Assembly (NCBI GenBank): GCA_014649355.1
Contig: BMSW01000016.1
Location: 1 to 64,000, forward strand
Reading direction: 5' to 3'
Length of the DNA stretch: 64,000 nucleotides
Origin: Streptomyces althioticus
GTDB taxonomy: Bacteria; Actinomycetota; Actinomycetes; Streptomycetales; Streptomycetaceae
Part shown: one piece after another, positions 49,521-56,523 of the stretch
Layout: every line of letters begins with the position of its first letter
How positions within the stretch are numbered: the stretch's first letter is position 1
Program-made: the position numbers and the translations under genes
Notes under the pieces: model-generated
Seen by the model: the letters and a program-made list of their open reading frames with translations, nothing else
What the model was told of the DNA's origin: nothing
Databases searched by the model: none

Positions 49521-49991
49521 TCAGGCGGCGGCCGGGCCGCGCACCGTCCAGCCGGGGACCTGGGGCTGCGCGGTGAGGTCCTGGTGGCGCGCCTCCTCCC
49601 CGCACGCCCGGCAGGTGACGACCGGCACGAACTCGTCACCGCAGTGGTGCTCCAGCCTCATCGGCGTGCCGCTGTCGGCCCGCAGATGCCGGTCGCCCCA
49701 CTCCTTCAGGGTCCACAGCACGGGCTCCAGTTCGAGGCCCGCCGGGGTCGGCCGGTACTCGAAGCGCTGCGGGCGCTCGCTGTACGGGCGCTTGGTGAGG
49801 ATCCCGGCGTCGACCAGGCGGCGCAGCCGCGTGGCCAGGATGTCGCGCGGCGCGCCGATGTTGCGCACGAGCTGGTCGAAGCGGCCGTTGCCGAGGCACA
49901 CCTCGCGCAGCACGAGCAGGGAGTACTTCTCGCCCACGAGCGCGAGCGCGTCGGCGACGGAGCAGGGGCGCGGTTCTTTGGAGGCGGCCAT
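49521..49991 (-). CDS. HxlR-family regulator with C-terminal cysteine pair
   Basis: 156-residue winged-helix regulator. SVADALALVGEKYSLLVLRE, FDQLVRNIGAPRDILATRLR and RLVDAGILTKRPYSERPQRF are the HxlR core. The C-terminal tail adds LEHHCGDEFVPVVTCRACG, with CxxC and HHC residues that may hold zinc or act as a redox/electrophile sensor, as in quinone- or thiol-responsive HxlR proteins. It is divergent from the thiolase gene; the 141-nt gap contains two inverted repeats sharing a GATTTnCC-type core. It likely represses both genes. Confidence 0.88.
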   Translation of the reverse strand: MAASKEPRPCSVADALALVGEKYSLLVLREVCLGNGRFDQLVRNIGAPRDILATRLRRLVDAGILTKRPYSERPQRFEYRPTPAGLELEPVLWTLKEWGDRHLRADSGTPMRLEHHCGDEFVPVVTCRACGEEARHQDLTAQPQVPGWTVRGPAAA

Positions 49992-50019
49992 GGGGCCAGT
50001 TTACGGCCACCACCGATAA

Positions 50020-50073
50020 GGGTTTGATTTTCCAACCCACCGCGTTATGGTGAGTTCGGATTTCCTACTCACC
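50020..50073. promoter_or_regulatory. HxlR operator candidates and promoter
   Basis: GGGTT (50020-50024) pairs with AACCC (50034-50038), and GGTGAGT (50049-50055) pairs with ACTCACC (50067-50073). Both inverted repeats enclose a similar core (TGATTTTCC and GGATTTCCT). TTGATT (50024-50029) and TATGGT (50046-50051) are 16 nt apart and could be the thiolase promoter, with the operators covering both hexamers. Confidence 0.65.
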
Positions 50074-50132
50074 GGTAGCAACGCCCCGGTGGCATCCCGT
50101 CCTGAACCGGTCCGGCCAAGGAGGCCCGCACC

Positions 50133-51302
50133 ATGCGTGACGCAGTCATCGTGGAAGCCGTACGCACCCCCGTCGGGAAGGGCAAGCCCAACGGCTCCCT
50201 CGCCCACGTCCACCCCGTCGAACTGCTCGCCCACACCCTGCGCACCCTCGTCGAACGCTCCGGCGTGGACCCCGAGCTGATCGACGACGTCATCGGCGGC
50301 ACCGTCGACCAGGTCGGCGAGCAGGCCATGAACACCACCCGCTACGCCGCCCTCTCCGCCGGACTGCCCGAGTCCGTGCCCGCCACCACCGTCGACCGCC
50401 AGTGCGGCTCCTCCCAGCAGGCCGTGCACTTCGCCGCCCAGGGCGTCATCTCCGGCGCGTACGACATCGCTGTCGCCTGCGGCGTGGAGTCCATGAGCCG
50501 GGTGCCCATGTGGTCCAACGTGCCCGAGGGCAAGGACCCGTTCGGTCCCGGGATCGCCGCGCGCTACCCGGAAGGGCTCGTCCCGCAGGGCATCAGCGCC
50601 GAACTCATCGCCGCCAAGTGGTCGATCACCCGCGAGCAGATGGACGCCTTCGCCGTGACCTCGCACCGCCGGGCGGCCGCGGCCTGGGACACCGGGCTGT
50701 TCGACGCCGAGGTCGCGCCCCTGGAGGGCGTCACGCGCGACGAGTGCGTACGGCCGGACACCGGCACCGATGTCCTCGCCGGACTCCGGCCCGCCTACCA
50801 CGACCCGCACTTCGCCGAGCGCTTCCCGCAGATCGAATGGAACGTCACGGCCGGCAACGCCAGCCCCATCAACGACGGCGCGTCCGCCGTCCTCGTCATG
50901 TCCGGGGAGACGGCCGCGAAGCTCGGACTGCGCCCGCTCGCCCGGCTGCACAGCTTCGCCGTCACCGGCTCCGACCCGCTGCTGATGCTCACGGGCGTCG
51001 TCCCGGCCACCGAGAAGGTGCTGCGCCGGGCCGGGCTCTCCCTCGACGACATCGACCTGTTCGAGGTCAACGAGGCGTTCTCCAGCGTCGTCCTCGCCTG
51101 GCAGCAGGAGACCGGCGCCGACCTCGCCAAGGTCAACGTCCACGGCGGGGCCATCGCCATCGGCCACCCGCTCGGCGCGAGCGGCACCCGGCTGACGACC
51201 ACCCTGGTTCACGCCATGAGGGAACGCGGCGCGCGCTACGCCCTGCAGACCATGTGCGAGGCCGGCGGGCTCGCCAACGCGATGATCCTGGAGCGGGTCT
51301 GA
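50133..51302 (+). CDS. Acetyl-CoA C-acyltransferase (thiolase)
   Basis: 389-residue thiolase, either degradative (beta-oxidation) or acetoacetyl-CoA forming. It begins MRDAVIVEAVRTPVGKG, the nucleophilic Cys is in VDRQCGSSQQAVHFA (Cys91), VNEAFSSVVLAWQQ is the NEAF block, HGGAIAIGHPLGASGTR holds the catalytic His, and MCEAGGLANAMIL the second Cys. AAGGAGG precedes the ATG. The divergent HxlR regulator suggests induction by an acyl or aromatic compound. Chain-length preference cannot be told from the sequence. A long repeat array follows it. Confidence 0.93.
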   Translation: MRDAVIVEAVRTPVGKGKPNGSLAHVHPVELLAHTLRTLVERSGVDPELIDDVIGGTVDQVGEQAMNTTRYAALSAGLPESVPATTVDRQCGSSQQAVHFAAQGVISGAYDIAVACGVESMSRVPMWSNVPEGKDPFGPGIAARYPEGLVPQGISAELIAAKWSITREQMDAFAVTSHRRAAAAWDTGLFDAEVAPLEGVTRDECVRPDTGTDVLAGLRPAYHDPHFAERFPQIEWNVTAGNASPINDGASAVLVMSGETAAKLGLRPLARLHSFAVTGSDPLLMLTGVVPATEKVLRRAGLSLDDIDLFEVNEAFSSVVLAWQQETGADLAKVNVHGGAIAIGHPLGASGTRLTTTLVHAMRERGARYALQTMCEAGGLANAMILERV

Positions 51303-51467
51303 CGGGGGCTCCGCCGCGGGACGGGGGCGTCGGTGCGGCGGGGTGATCCCCGTCGCACCACGCCCCCTGGACGGGCGCGGCGACCGGCCACGCCACGTGG
51401 CGGAACGGAACGGGCCGACGGATGCTGCGGCCCGCTGCCGACGGCGGGCGGGGACGGCCGGACGGGT

Positions 51468-52180
51468 CCGTCGTGCCTCGGCCGCGGTGCGGGGAGGGCG
51501 AGCGTCGTCCGGCAGGGGTTTGGGACGGGTCGGCGTTCCGTCCCGCCGCGGTCGGGGTGGTTGTGAGGGGCCGTTCGTCGGGTCTCGGCCGCGGGGTGGG
51601 GGGACGGGGGTGGTGATGCGGGCCGGCGTGGGCCGTGGGCGAGATGGGGGGCCGTCCGTCGTGCCGCAACCGCGGTGCGGGGAGGGCGAGCGTCGTCCGG
51701 GCACGGGTCTGGGTTGGGTCGGCGTTCCCTCCCGCCGCGGGCGGGGTGGTTGTGAGGGGCCGTTCGTCGGGTCTCGACCGTGGGGTGGGGGTGACGGGCG
51801 TGGTGATGTGTGCCGGTGTGGGCTGTGGGCTGTGGGCTGTGGGCGAGATGGGGGGCCGTCCGTCGTGCCTCGGTCGCGGCTCGGGGAGGGCGAGCGTCGT
51901 CCGGCAGGGGTCTGGGGTGGGTCGGCGTTCCGTCCCGCCGCGGTGGGGGTGGTTGTGAGGGGCCGTTCGTCGGGTCTCGGCCGCGGGGTGGGGGTGACGG
52001 GTGCGGGCCGGCGTGGGCCGCGGGCGAGATGGGGGGTCGTCCGTCGTGTCGCAGCCCCCGGTGCGGGTAGGGCGAGCGTCGTCGGGGCACGGCTCCGGGT
52101 TGAGCCGGCGTTCGGTCCCGCCGCGGTAGGGGTGGTCGTGACGGGCCGTTCGTCGTGCCTCGGCCGCGGGGCGGTCACGG
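51468..52180. repeat. Four tandem ~190-bp repeats in a gene-free spacer
   Basis: Units start at about 51468, 51655, 51860 and 52040. The landmark GAGGGCGAGCGTCGTC occurs at 51494, 51682, 51886 and (with one change) 52068, so spacing is 188, 204 and 182 bp. A second landmark, GGGGCCGTTCGTCGGGTCTC, recurs once per unit in the first three and changed in the fourth. The whole gap from 51303 to 52232 is about 930 nt and holds no gene I can support, although frames are open on both strands. Confidence 0.88.
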
Positions 52181-52232
52181 CAGGCGGCTGTCGTGGCGTG
52201 AGTCGGTGTGGAACCGGGGTCCGCCCGCGCCG

Positions 52233-53021
52233 TTACCCGGCGCGGAGCCGGTGCCGCTTGCGCCACGCCACGACCGCGCCGGCGAGACCCGGCACGGCGA
52301 TGCAGGCCAGCGCGATCAGGAAGGCCGGGGACGTCGGGGTGGAGGCGCGGGCGCCCGCCACCACGTAGGCGGCGGTGTTCGGGATCGAGCCGAGCGCCGT
52401 CGCCAGCAGGAACGGGAGCAGGCCCATCCGGGAGACCGAGGCGCAGTAGTTGGCGGCGGCGAACGGGATTCCGGGGAACAGCCGGGCCGCCAGCATCGAC
52501 CGGAAGCCGTGCCGGCTCAGCTGGTGGTCCGCGGCCTTCAGCCAGCGCCCGCGCAGCAGCGGACGCAACGCCTCCTGGCCGAGCACCCGGCCCAGGCAGA
52601 ACGCGAGACCGGCACCCAGCACCGTCCCGCCCAGCGCCGCCACCAGACCGAACTGGGAGCCGAACAACGCCCCCGCGGCCAGGTTCAGCAGCGGACGCGG
52701 CACGAACGCCACCGTGCACGCCCCGTACGCGACCGCGTAGGCGACGACGCCCACGGCGCCGCCGAGCCGGGCCGGCAGGCCGTCGGTCAGCAGCTGCTGC
52801 GGCTCCAGCACCACCATGACCGCCGCCGCCGAGGCGAGCAGCACGACCAGCAGGGACAGCCGGGACCACGGCGACAGCAGGACTCTCGCGCACCGCCCGG
52901 CGGGACCGGGAGCGGGCGCGAGAACGGGAGCGGCCGTGGGGACGGCGACCGCGAGGTCGGACGAGCCGGCCCGGGGACGGGCCGCGGCGGTGCCCCCAGA
53001 GCGGTTGGTGGCATCGAGCAT
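52233..53021 (-). CDS. TVP38/TMEM64 (SNARE-associated/DedA-like) membrane protein
   Basis: 262-residue integral membrane protein. An N-terminal Ala/Pro-rich tail of 45 residues precedes six predicted segments. The family core is FVPRPLLNLAAGALFGSQFG, VLGAGLAFCLGRVLGQEAL and AARLFPGIPFAAANYCASV. VTT/DedA-fold proteins act in lipid transport or scrambling. ATG at 53021. It is divergent from the DNA-glycosylase gene with a 49-nt gap that contains an ACATATGT palindrome (53037-53044). Confidence 0.87.
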   Translation of the reverse strand: MLDATNRSGGTAAARPRAGSSDLAVAVPTAAPVLAPAPGPAGRCARVLLSPWSRLSLLVVLLASAAAVMVVLEPQQLLTDGLPARLGGAVGVVAYAVAYGACTVAFVPRPLLNLAAGALFGSQFGLVAALGGTVLGAGLAFCLGRVLGQEALRPLLRGRWLKAADHQLSRHGFRSMLAARLFPGIPFAAANYCASVSRMGLLPFLLATALGSIPNTAAYVVAGARASTPTSPAFLIALACIAVPGLAGAVVAWRKRHRLRAG

Positions 53022-53070
53022 CCGGTGACACTAACCGACATATGTGCGGGATCGCCGTAGTGTTCGTCTC

Positions 53071-53799
53071 ATGCGCGTCACAGAAGACGGTCCGGCGCCG
53101 CCGCGGGTGCCGGACAGCCCGCTGGCCGACACGGTCGTGGAGCGGCTCGTCGCCGCGTACGCGTCCGCAGCCGATCCCGCCGCTGCCGACGCCATGCGGG
53201 CGTACATGAAGGACGTCGCGCCCTTCCTGGGACTGAAGACCCCGCTGCGCCGCGCCCTGTCCCGCACCGTCGAGGCCGGACTGCCCCGCCCGTCCGAGGC
53301 CGACTGCGCCGCGATCGCGCTGCGCTGCTGGCAACTGCCCGAGCGCGAGTACCACTACTTCGCGGTCGACCACCTGCGCCGGCACGTACGGCGGTGCTCC
53401 TCCGGCTTCCTGCCGGTGACCCGGTACCTCGTCACCACCGTGCCCTGGTGGGACACCGTCGACCTGCTCGCCGCGCACGTCGTCGGAGCACTCGTCGCCG
53501 CCGACCCCGCGCTCACCGCCGAGATGGACCGGTGGAGCGCCGACGACGACAAGTGGCTCGTCCGCACCGCCCTGCTCCACCAGCTCCGCTACAAGGAACG
53601 CACCGACGCCGAGCGGCTCTTCGGCTACTGCCTGCGCCAGTCGGGCCACCCCGACTTCTTCGTCCGCAAGGCCATCGGCTGGGCCCTGCGCGAGTACGCC
53701 AAGACCGACCCGGACGCGGTACGCGGCTTCGTCGCGCGCGAGGGCGACCGGTTCGCGCCGCTGTCGGTGCGGGAGGCGCTGAAGAACATCCGGGCGTGA
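53071..53799 (+). CDS. DNA alkylation repair protein, AlkD type
   Basis: 242-residue HEAT-like repeat glycosylase that removes alkylated bases. Recognisable features are MRAYMKDVAPFLGLKTPLRR, YHYFAVDHLRRHVRRCSSGF, PWWDTVDLLAAHVVG with the conserved Trp and Asp, and FFVRKAIGWALREYAKTDPD with a conserved Trp of the AlkD surface. The ATG follows TAGTGT (53058-53063) by 7 nt, so translation is probably leaderless. It joins dinB and ung as the third DNA-repair gene in the window. Confidence 0.9.
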   Translation: MRVTEDGPAPPRVPDSPLADTVVERLVAAYASAADPAAADAMRAYMKDVAPFLGLKTPLRRALSRTVEAGLPRPSEADCAAIALRCWQLPEREYHYFAVDHLRRHVRRCSSGFLPVTRYLVTTVPWWDTVDLLAAHVVGALVAADPALTAEMDRWSADDDKWLVRTALLHQLRYKERTDAERLFGYCLRQSGHPDFFVRKAIGWALREYAKTDPDAVRGFVAREGDRFAPLSVREALKNIRA

Positions 53800-54125
53800 C
53801 CGGGGCGAGCCGCTGAAATGTAGGACCGACTTCCGCTTCGCGGAAAAATGAGTCGACGCGGGGCGCGGCGTCGGCAAGGATCGACGTCATGTTCCGGTAC
53901 GCCTTCCTCCTCGCAGCATCCGCCGTCGCGGATGCCCCGAAGGCTGCCGTCACCGTTCTCGTCGCCGCAGTCGACGGCGCCCGAAGCTGACCCTCCCCGG
54001 ATCGCCCGGCGGACCCCGCAGGGGGAGGGTCGGGCAGGTACCCGGGGTCCCCGTCCCGGCCGCGCGCCGATCCGCCGCGCCCGGGGCCTGACGCGTCATC
54101 ACCTGAGAGGCTTCCAGGTACCGCC
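53800..54125. other. Spacer upstream of tuf3 with a hairpin and a small ORF
   Basis: 326 nt. TTCCGC (53831-53836) and GCGGAA (53840-53845) form a compact hairpin followed by AAAA, flanked by CGACT/AGTCG (53827-53831, 53851-53855). A 33-codon ORF follows at 53889-53990. No clear promoter hexamers are visible. Expression of tuf3-type genes is reported to differ from the main EF-Tu gene, so this leader may be regulatory. Confidence 0.45.
53889..53990 (+). CDS. Possible 33-residue ORF upstream of tuf3
   Basis: ATG at 53889 opens MFRYAFLLAASAVADAPKAA and stops after VTVLVAAVDGARS. CAAGGAT lies 8 nt upstream. The N-terminus looks like a short hydrophobic signal-type segment. It has no known homologue that I recognise and may be chance; the position between a hairpin and the EF-Tu gene makes a regulatory uORF possible. 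Confidence 0.3.
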   Translation: MFRYAFLLAASAVADAPKAAVTVLVAAVDGARS

Positions 54126-55295
54126 ATGTCCAAGACGGCGTACATCCGCACCAAACCGCACCTCAACATCGGCACGATGGGCCACGTCGACCACGGCAAG
54201 ACCACCCTGACCGCCGCCATCACCAAGGTCCTCGCCGAGCGGGGCGCCGGCACCTTCGTGCCGTTCGACCGCATCGACCGGGCCCCGGAGGAGGCCGCCC
54301 GCGGCATCACCATCAACATCGCGCACGTCGAGTACGAGACCGGCACCCGGCACTACGCGCACGTCGACATGCCCGGCCACGCCGACTACGTGAAGAACAT
54401 GGTCACCGGCGCCGCCCAGCTCGACGGGGCGATCCTCGTCGTCTCCGCGCTGGACGGGATCATGCCGCAGACCGCCGAGCACGTGCTGCTCGCCCGCCAG
54501 GTCGGCGTCGACCACATCGTCGTCGCCCTCAGCAAGGCCGACGCGGGCGACGAGGAGCTGACCGACCTGGTCGAGCTGGAGGTCCGCGAGCTGCTCACCG
54601 CGCACGGCTACGGCGGTGACGCGGCGCCCGTCGTCCGGGTGTCCGGGCTCAAGGCGCTGGAGGGCGACCCGCGCTGGACCGCGTCGATCGAGGCGCTGCT
54701 CGACGCGGTCGACACCTATGTGCCCGTGCCGGAGCGGTATCTGGACGCGCCGTTCCTGCTGCCGGTGGAGAACGTCCTCACCATCACCGGGCGCGGCACC
54801 GTCGTCACCGGCGCGGTGGAGCGCGGCACGGTCCGGCTCGGCGACAAGGTGCAGGTCCTCGGCGCCGACACCGAGACCGTCGTGACCGGTCTGGAGACCT
54901 TCGGCAAGCCCATGGAGGAGGCGCAGGCCGGGGACAACGTGGCGCTGCTGCTGCGCGGGGTGCCGCGCGACGCGGTGCGGCGCGGGCACGTGGTGGCCGC
55001 GCCGGGCAGCGTGACGCCCAGCCGGCGGTTCACGGCGCGGCTGTACGTGCTGTCCGCCCGCGAGGGCGGCCGGACGACACCGCTGTCGACCGGCTACCGG
55101 CCGCAGTTCTACATCCGCACCGCGGACGTCGTCGGGAACGTCGACCTCGGCGAGGCGGCGGTGGCGCGGCCCGGGGACACGGTGACCGTCACCGTGGAGC
55201 TCGGGCGCGACGTGCCCCTCGAGCCGGGGCTCGGCTTCGCCGTCCGCGAGGGCGGGCGCACGGTCGGGGCCGGGACGGTGACGGAGGTCCTGTGA
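54126..55295 (+). CDS. tuf3: Elongation factor Tu, divergent second copy (EF-Tu3 type)
   Basis: 389-residue translation GTPase that would carry aminoacyl-tRNA. GHVDHGKTTLTAAITKVLAE is the P-loop, RGITINIAHVEYET keeps the effector Thr, HVDMPGHADYVKNM keeps the catalytic His but has Met82 where ordinary EF-Tu has Cys, and the NKxD base-recognition motif is changed to SKAD (Ser136). MPQTAEHVLLARQVGVDHIV and GGRTTPLSTGYRPQFYIRTA show further differences from the housekeeping protein. It ends VREGGRTVGAGTVTEVL. It is the counterpart of the third tuf gene known in S. coelicolor; its function there is considered conditional. Whether it supports translation, replaces EF-Tu under stress or drug exposure, or has another role is open. 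Confidence 0.93.
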   Translation: MSKTAYIRTKPHLNIGTMGHVDHGKTTLTAAITKVLAERGAGTFVPFDRIDRAPEEAARGITINIAHVEYETGTRHYAHVDMPGHADYVKNMVTGAAQLDGAILVVSALDGIMPQTAEHVLLARQVGVDHIVVALSKADAGDEELTDLVELEVRELLTAHGYGGDAAPVVRVSGLKALEGDPRWTASIEALLDAVDTYVPVPERYLDAPFLLPVENVLTITGRGTVVTGAVERGTVRLGDKVQVLGADTETVVTGLETFGKPMEEAQAGDNVALLLRGVPRDAVRRGHVVAAPGSVTPSRRFTARLYVLSAREGGRTTPLSTGYRPQFYIRTADVVGNVDLGEAAVARPGDTVTVTVELGRDVPLEPGLGFAVREGGRTVGAGTVTEVL

Positions 55296-55347
55296 GCCTC
55301 TGACCCGGCCCGGCGGTGGCGCGGCGGCGCGGCGGCACAATGGGACG

Positions 55348-56193
55348 GTGAACGAGCCGATCCCCGTGTCCCGCGCCGTCGACCACGGCACCGCCAAGCT
55401 GATGCCCGACGTCGACCGGGAACGGGCCTGGCTGCTGACGGTCGACGGCGCCCCGCAGTCCTACGTCGACCTGGACGAGCCGACACACCTGGAGTTCGAG
55501 TACGCGCGGCGGCTGGGGCACGTGCTCGACGTGGCCGGCGAGCCCGGGGCTCCGCTGGACGCGGTGCATCTCGGGGGCGGGGCGATGACGTTGCCCCGGT
55601 ACCTGGCCGCCACCCGGCCCGGGTCGCGTCAGGACGTGGTCGAGGCCGACGCGGGGCTGGCGGAGCTGGTCGCCGGGCATCTGCCGCTGCCGGCGGATGC
55701 CGATGTCGCCGTGCACACGGTCGACGCGCGTGCGTGGCTGGAGGCCGCCTCCGACGACAGCGCGGATGTTCTCGTCGCGGACGTCTACGGGGGGTCGCAG
55801 GTGCCGGCGCACCTGACCACCGTCGGGTACGTCGACGAGGTCGCGCGGGTGCTGCGGGGCGGCGGGGTGTACCTCGCCAATCTGGCGGACGCGGCGCCGT
55901 TCGCGTTCCTGCGGTCGCAGGTGGCGACGGTCGCCGTGCGGTTTGCGGAGGTGGTGCTGGTCGCCGAGCCGGCGGTGCTGCGGGGGCGGCGGTTCGGGAA
56001 CGTGGTGGTCGCGGCGTCGGACCGTGCGCTGGACGTCGGGGCGTTGACCCGGGCGGTCGCGGGGGATCCGTTTCCGGCGCGGGTCGAACACGGGGCGGCT
56101 CTGCGTCGCTTCGTGGGCGACGCGGCTGTGGTCCACGACGGGACGGCGGTCCCGTCACCCTTGCCGCCTTCGGGGGCGTTCGCGATCGGTTGA
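55348..56193 (+). CDS. Spermidine-synthase-like methyltransferase-fold protein
   Basis: 281-residue protein with a class I Rossmann-type fold like fused spermidine synthases: SYVDLDEPTHLEFEYARRLG, the glycine-rich VHLGGGAMTLPRYLAAT, VVEADAGLAELV, and ADVLVADVYGGSQVPAHLT. The usual DG(V/A)-type polyamine-site residues are only partly visible, so it may be a polyamine-like transferase or another SAM-type enzyme. The GTG at 55348 has no ribosome site but follows CACAAT (55336-55341) by 6 nt. The last 25 codons drift into Pro/Ala-rich sequence. A repeat array begins right after it. Confidence 0.78.
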   Translation: MNEPIPVSRAVDHGTAKLMPDVDRERAWLLTVDGAPQSYVDLDEPTHLEFEYARRLGHVLDVAGEPGAPLDAVHLGGGAMTLPRYLAATRPGSRQDVVEADAGLAELVAGHLPLPADADVAVHTVDARAWLEAASDDSADVLVADVYGGSQVPAHLTTVGYVDEVARVLRGGGVYLANLADAAPFAFLRSQVATVAVRFAEVVLVAEPAVLRGRRFGNVVVAASDRALDVGALTRAVAGDPFPARVEHGAALRRFVGDAAVVHDGTAVPSPLPPSGAFAIG

Positions 56194-56195
56194 GG

Positions 56196-56460
56196 GGCGG
56201 CTGCGGGTCTGTCGTGGTTGCTCGCGCAGTTCCCCGCGCCCCTTGGGGGTCGTGACCGGTGTGTGGTCGGCTGCGGCGCCGTCGTGGTCGTTCGCGCAGT
56301 TCCTCGCGCCCCTTGGGGGTCGTGACCGGTGTGTGGTCGGCTGCGGCGCCGTCGTGGTCGTTCGCGCAGTTCCTCGCGCCCCTTGGGGGTCGTGACCGGT
56401 GTGTGGTCGGCTGCGGCGCCGCCGTGGTCGTTCGCGCAGTTCCTCGCGCCCCTTGGGGGC
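56196..56460. repeat. 70-bp tandem repeat array, about four copies
   Basis: Copies of a unit with CGTGACCGGTGTGTGGTCGG, CTGCGGCGCCGTCGTGGTCG and TTCGCGCAGTTCCTCGCGCC repeat with an exact period of 70 bp: CCTTGGGGGT occurs at 56241, 56311 and 56381 and CCTTGGGGGC at 56451. The units are nearly identical, which points to recent amplification. Each contains the dispersed GCGCAGTTCC motif. Confidence 0.95.
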
Positions 56461-56500
56461 GGTGGTGGTCCCGCGTCCTCAGGGGCGCGGGGAACTGCGC
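56434..56500. terminator. 20-bp hairpin from repeat arms, between convergent genes
   Basis: GCGCAGTTCCTCGCGCCCCT (56434-56453) pairs with AGGGGCGCGGGGAACTGCGC (56481-56500) with one mismatched position. It lies between the spermidine-synthase-like gene and the convergent MFS gene, and its left arm is the last copy of the 70-bp unit. It is a likely bidirectional terminator. Confidence 0.7.
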
Positions 56501-56523
56501 GGACCGCCACCGCCGTGCCGCGG

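Noticed and set aside
51236..52178. Long Pro/Arg/Thr-rich frames on both strands in the 51.5-kb repeat spacer
   Set aside because: They arise from GC-rich tandem repeats; no ribosome sites, no recognisable domain, and unit lengths are not multiples of three throughout.
56196..56460. CRISPR array
   Set aside because: Units are identical over their full 70 bp with no variable spacers, and no cas genes are near; it is a tandem repeat.
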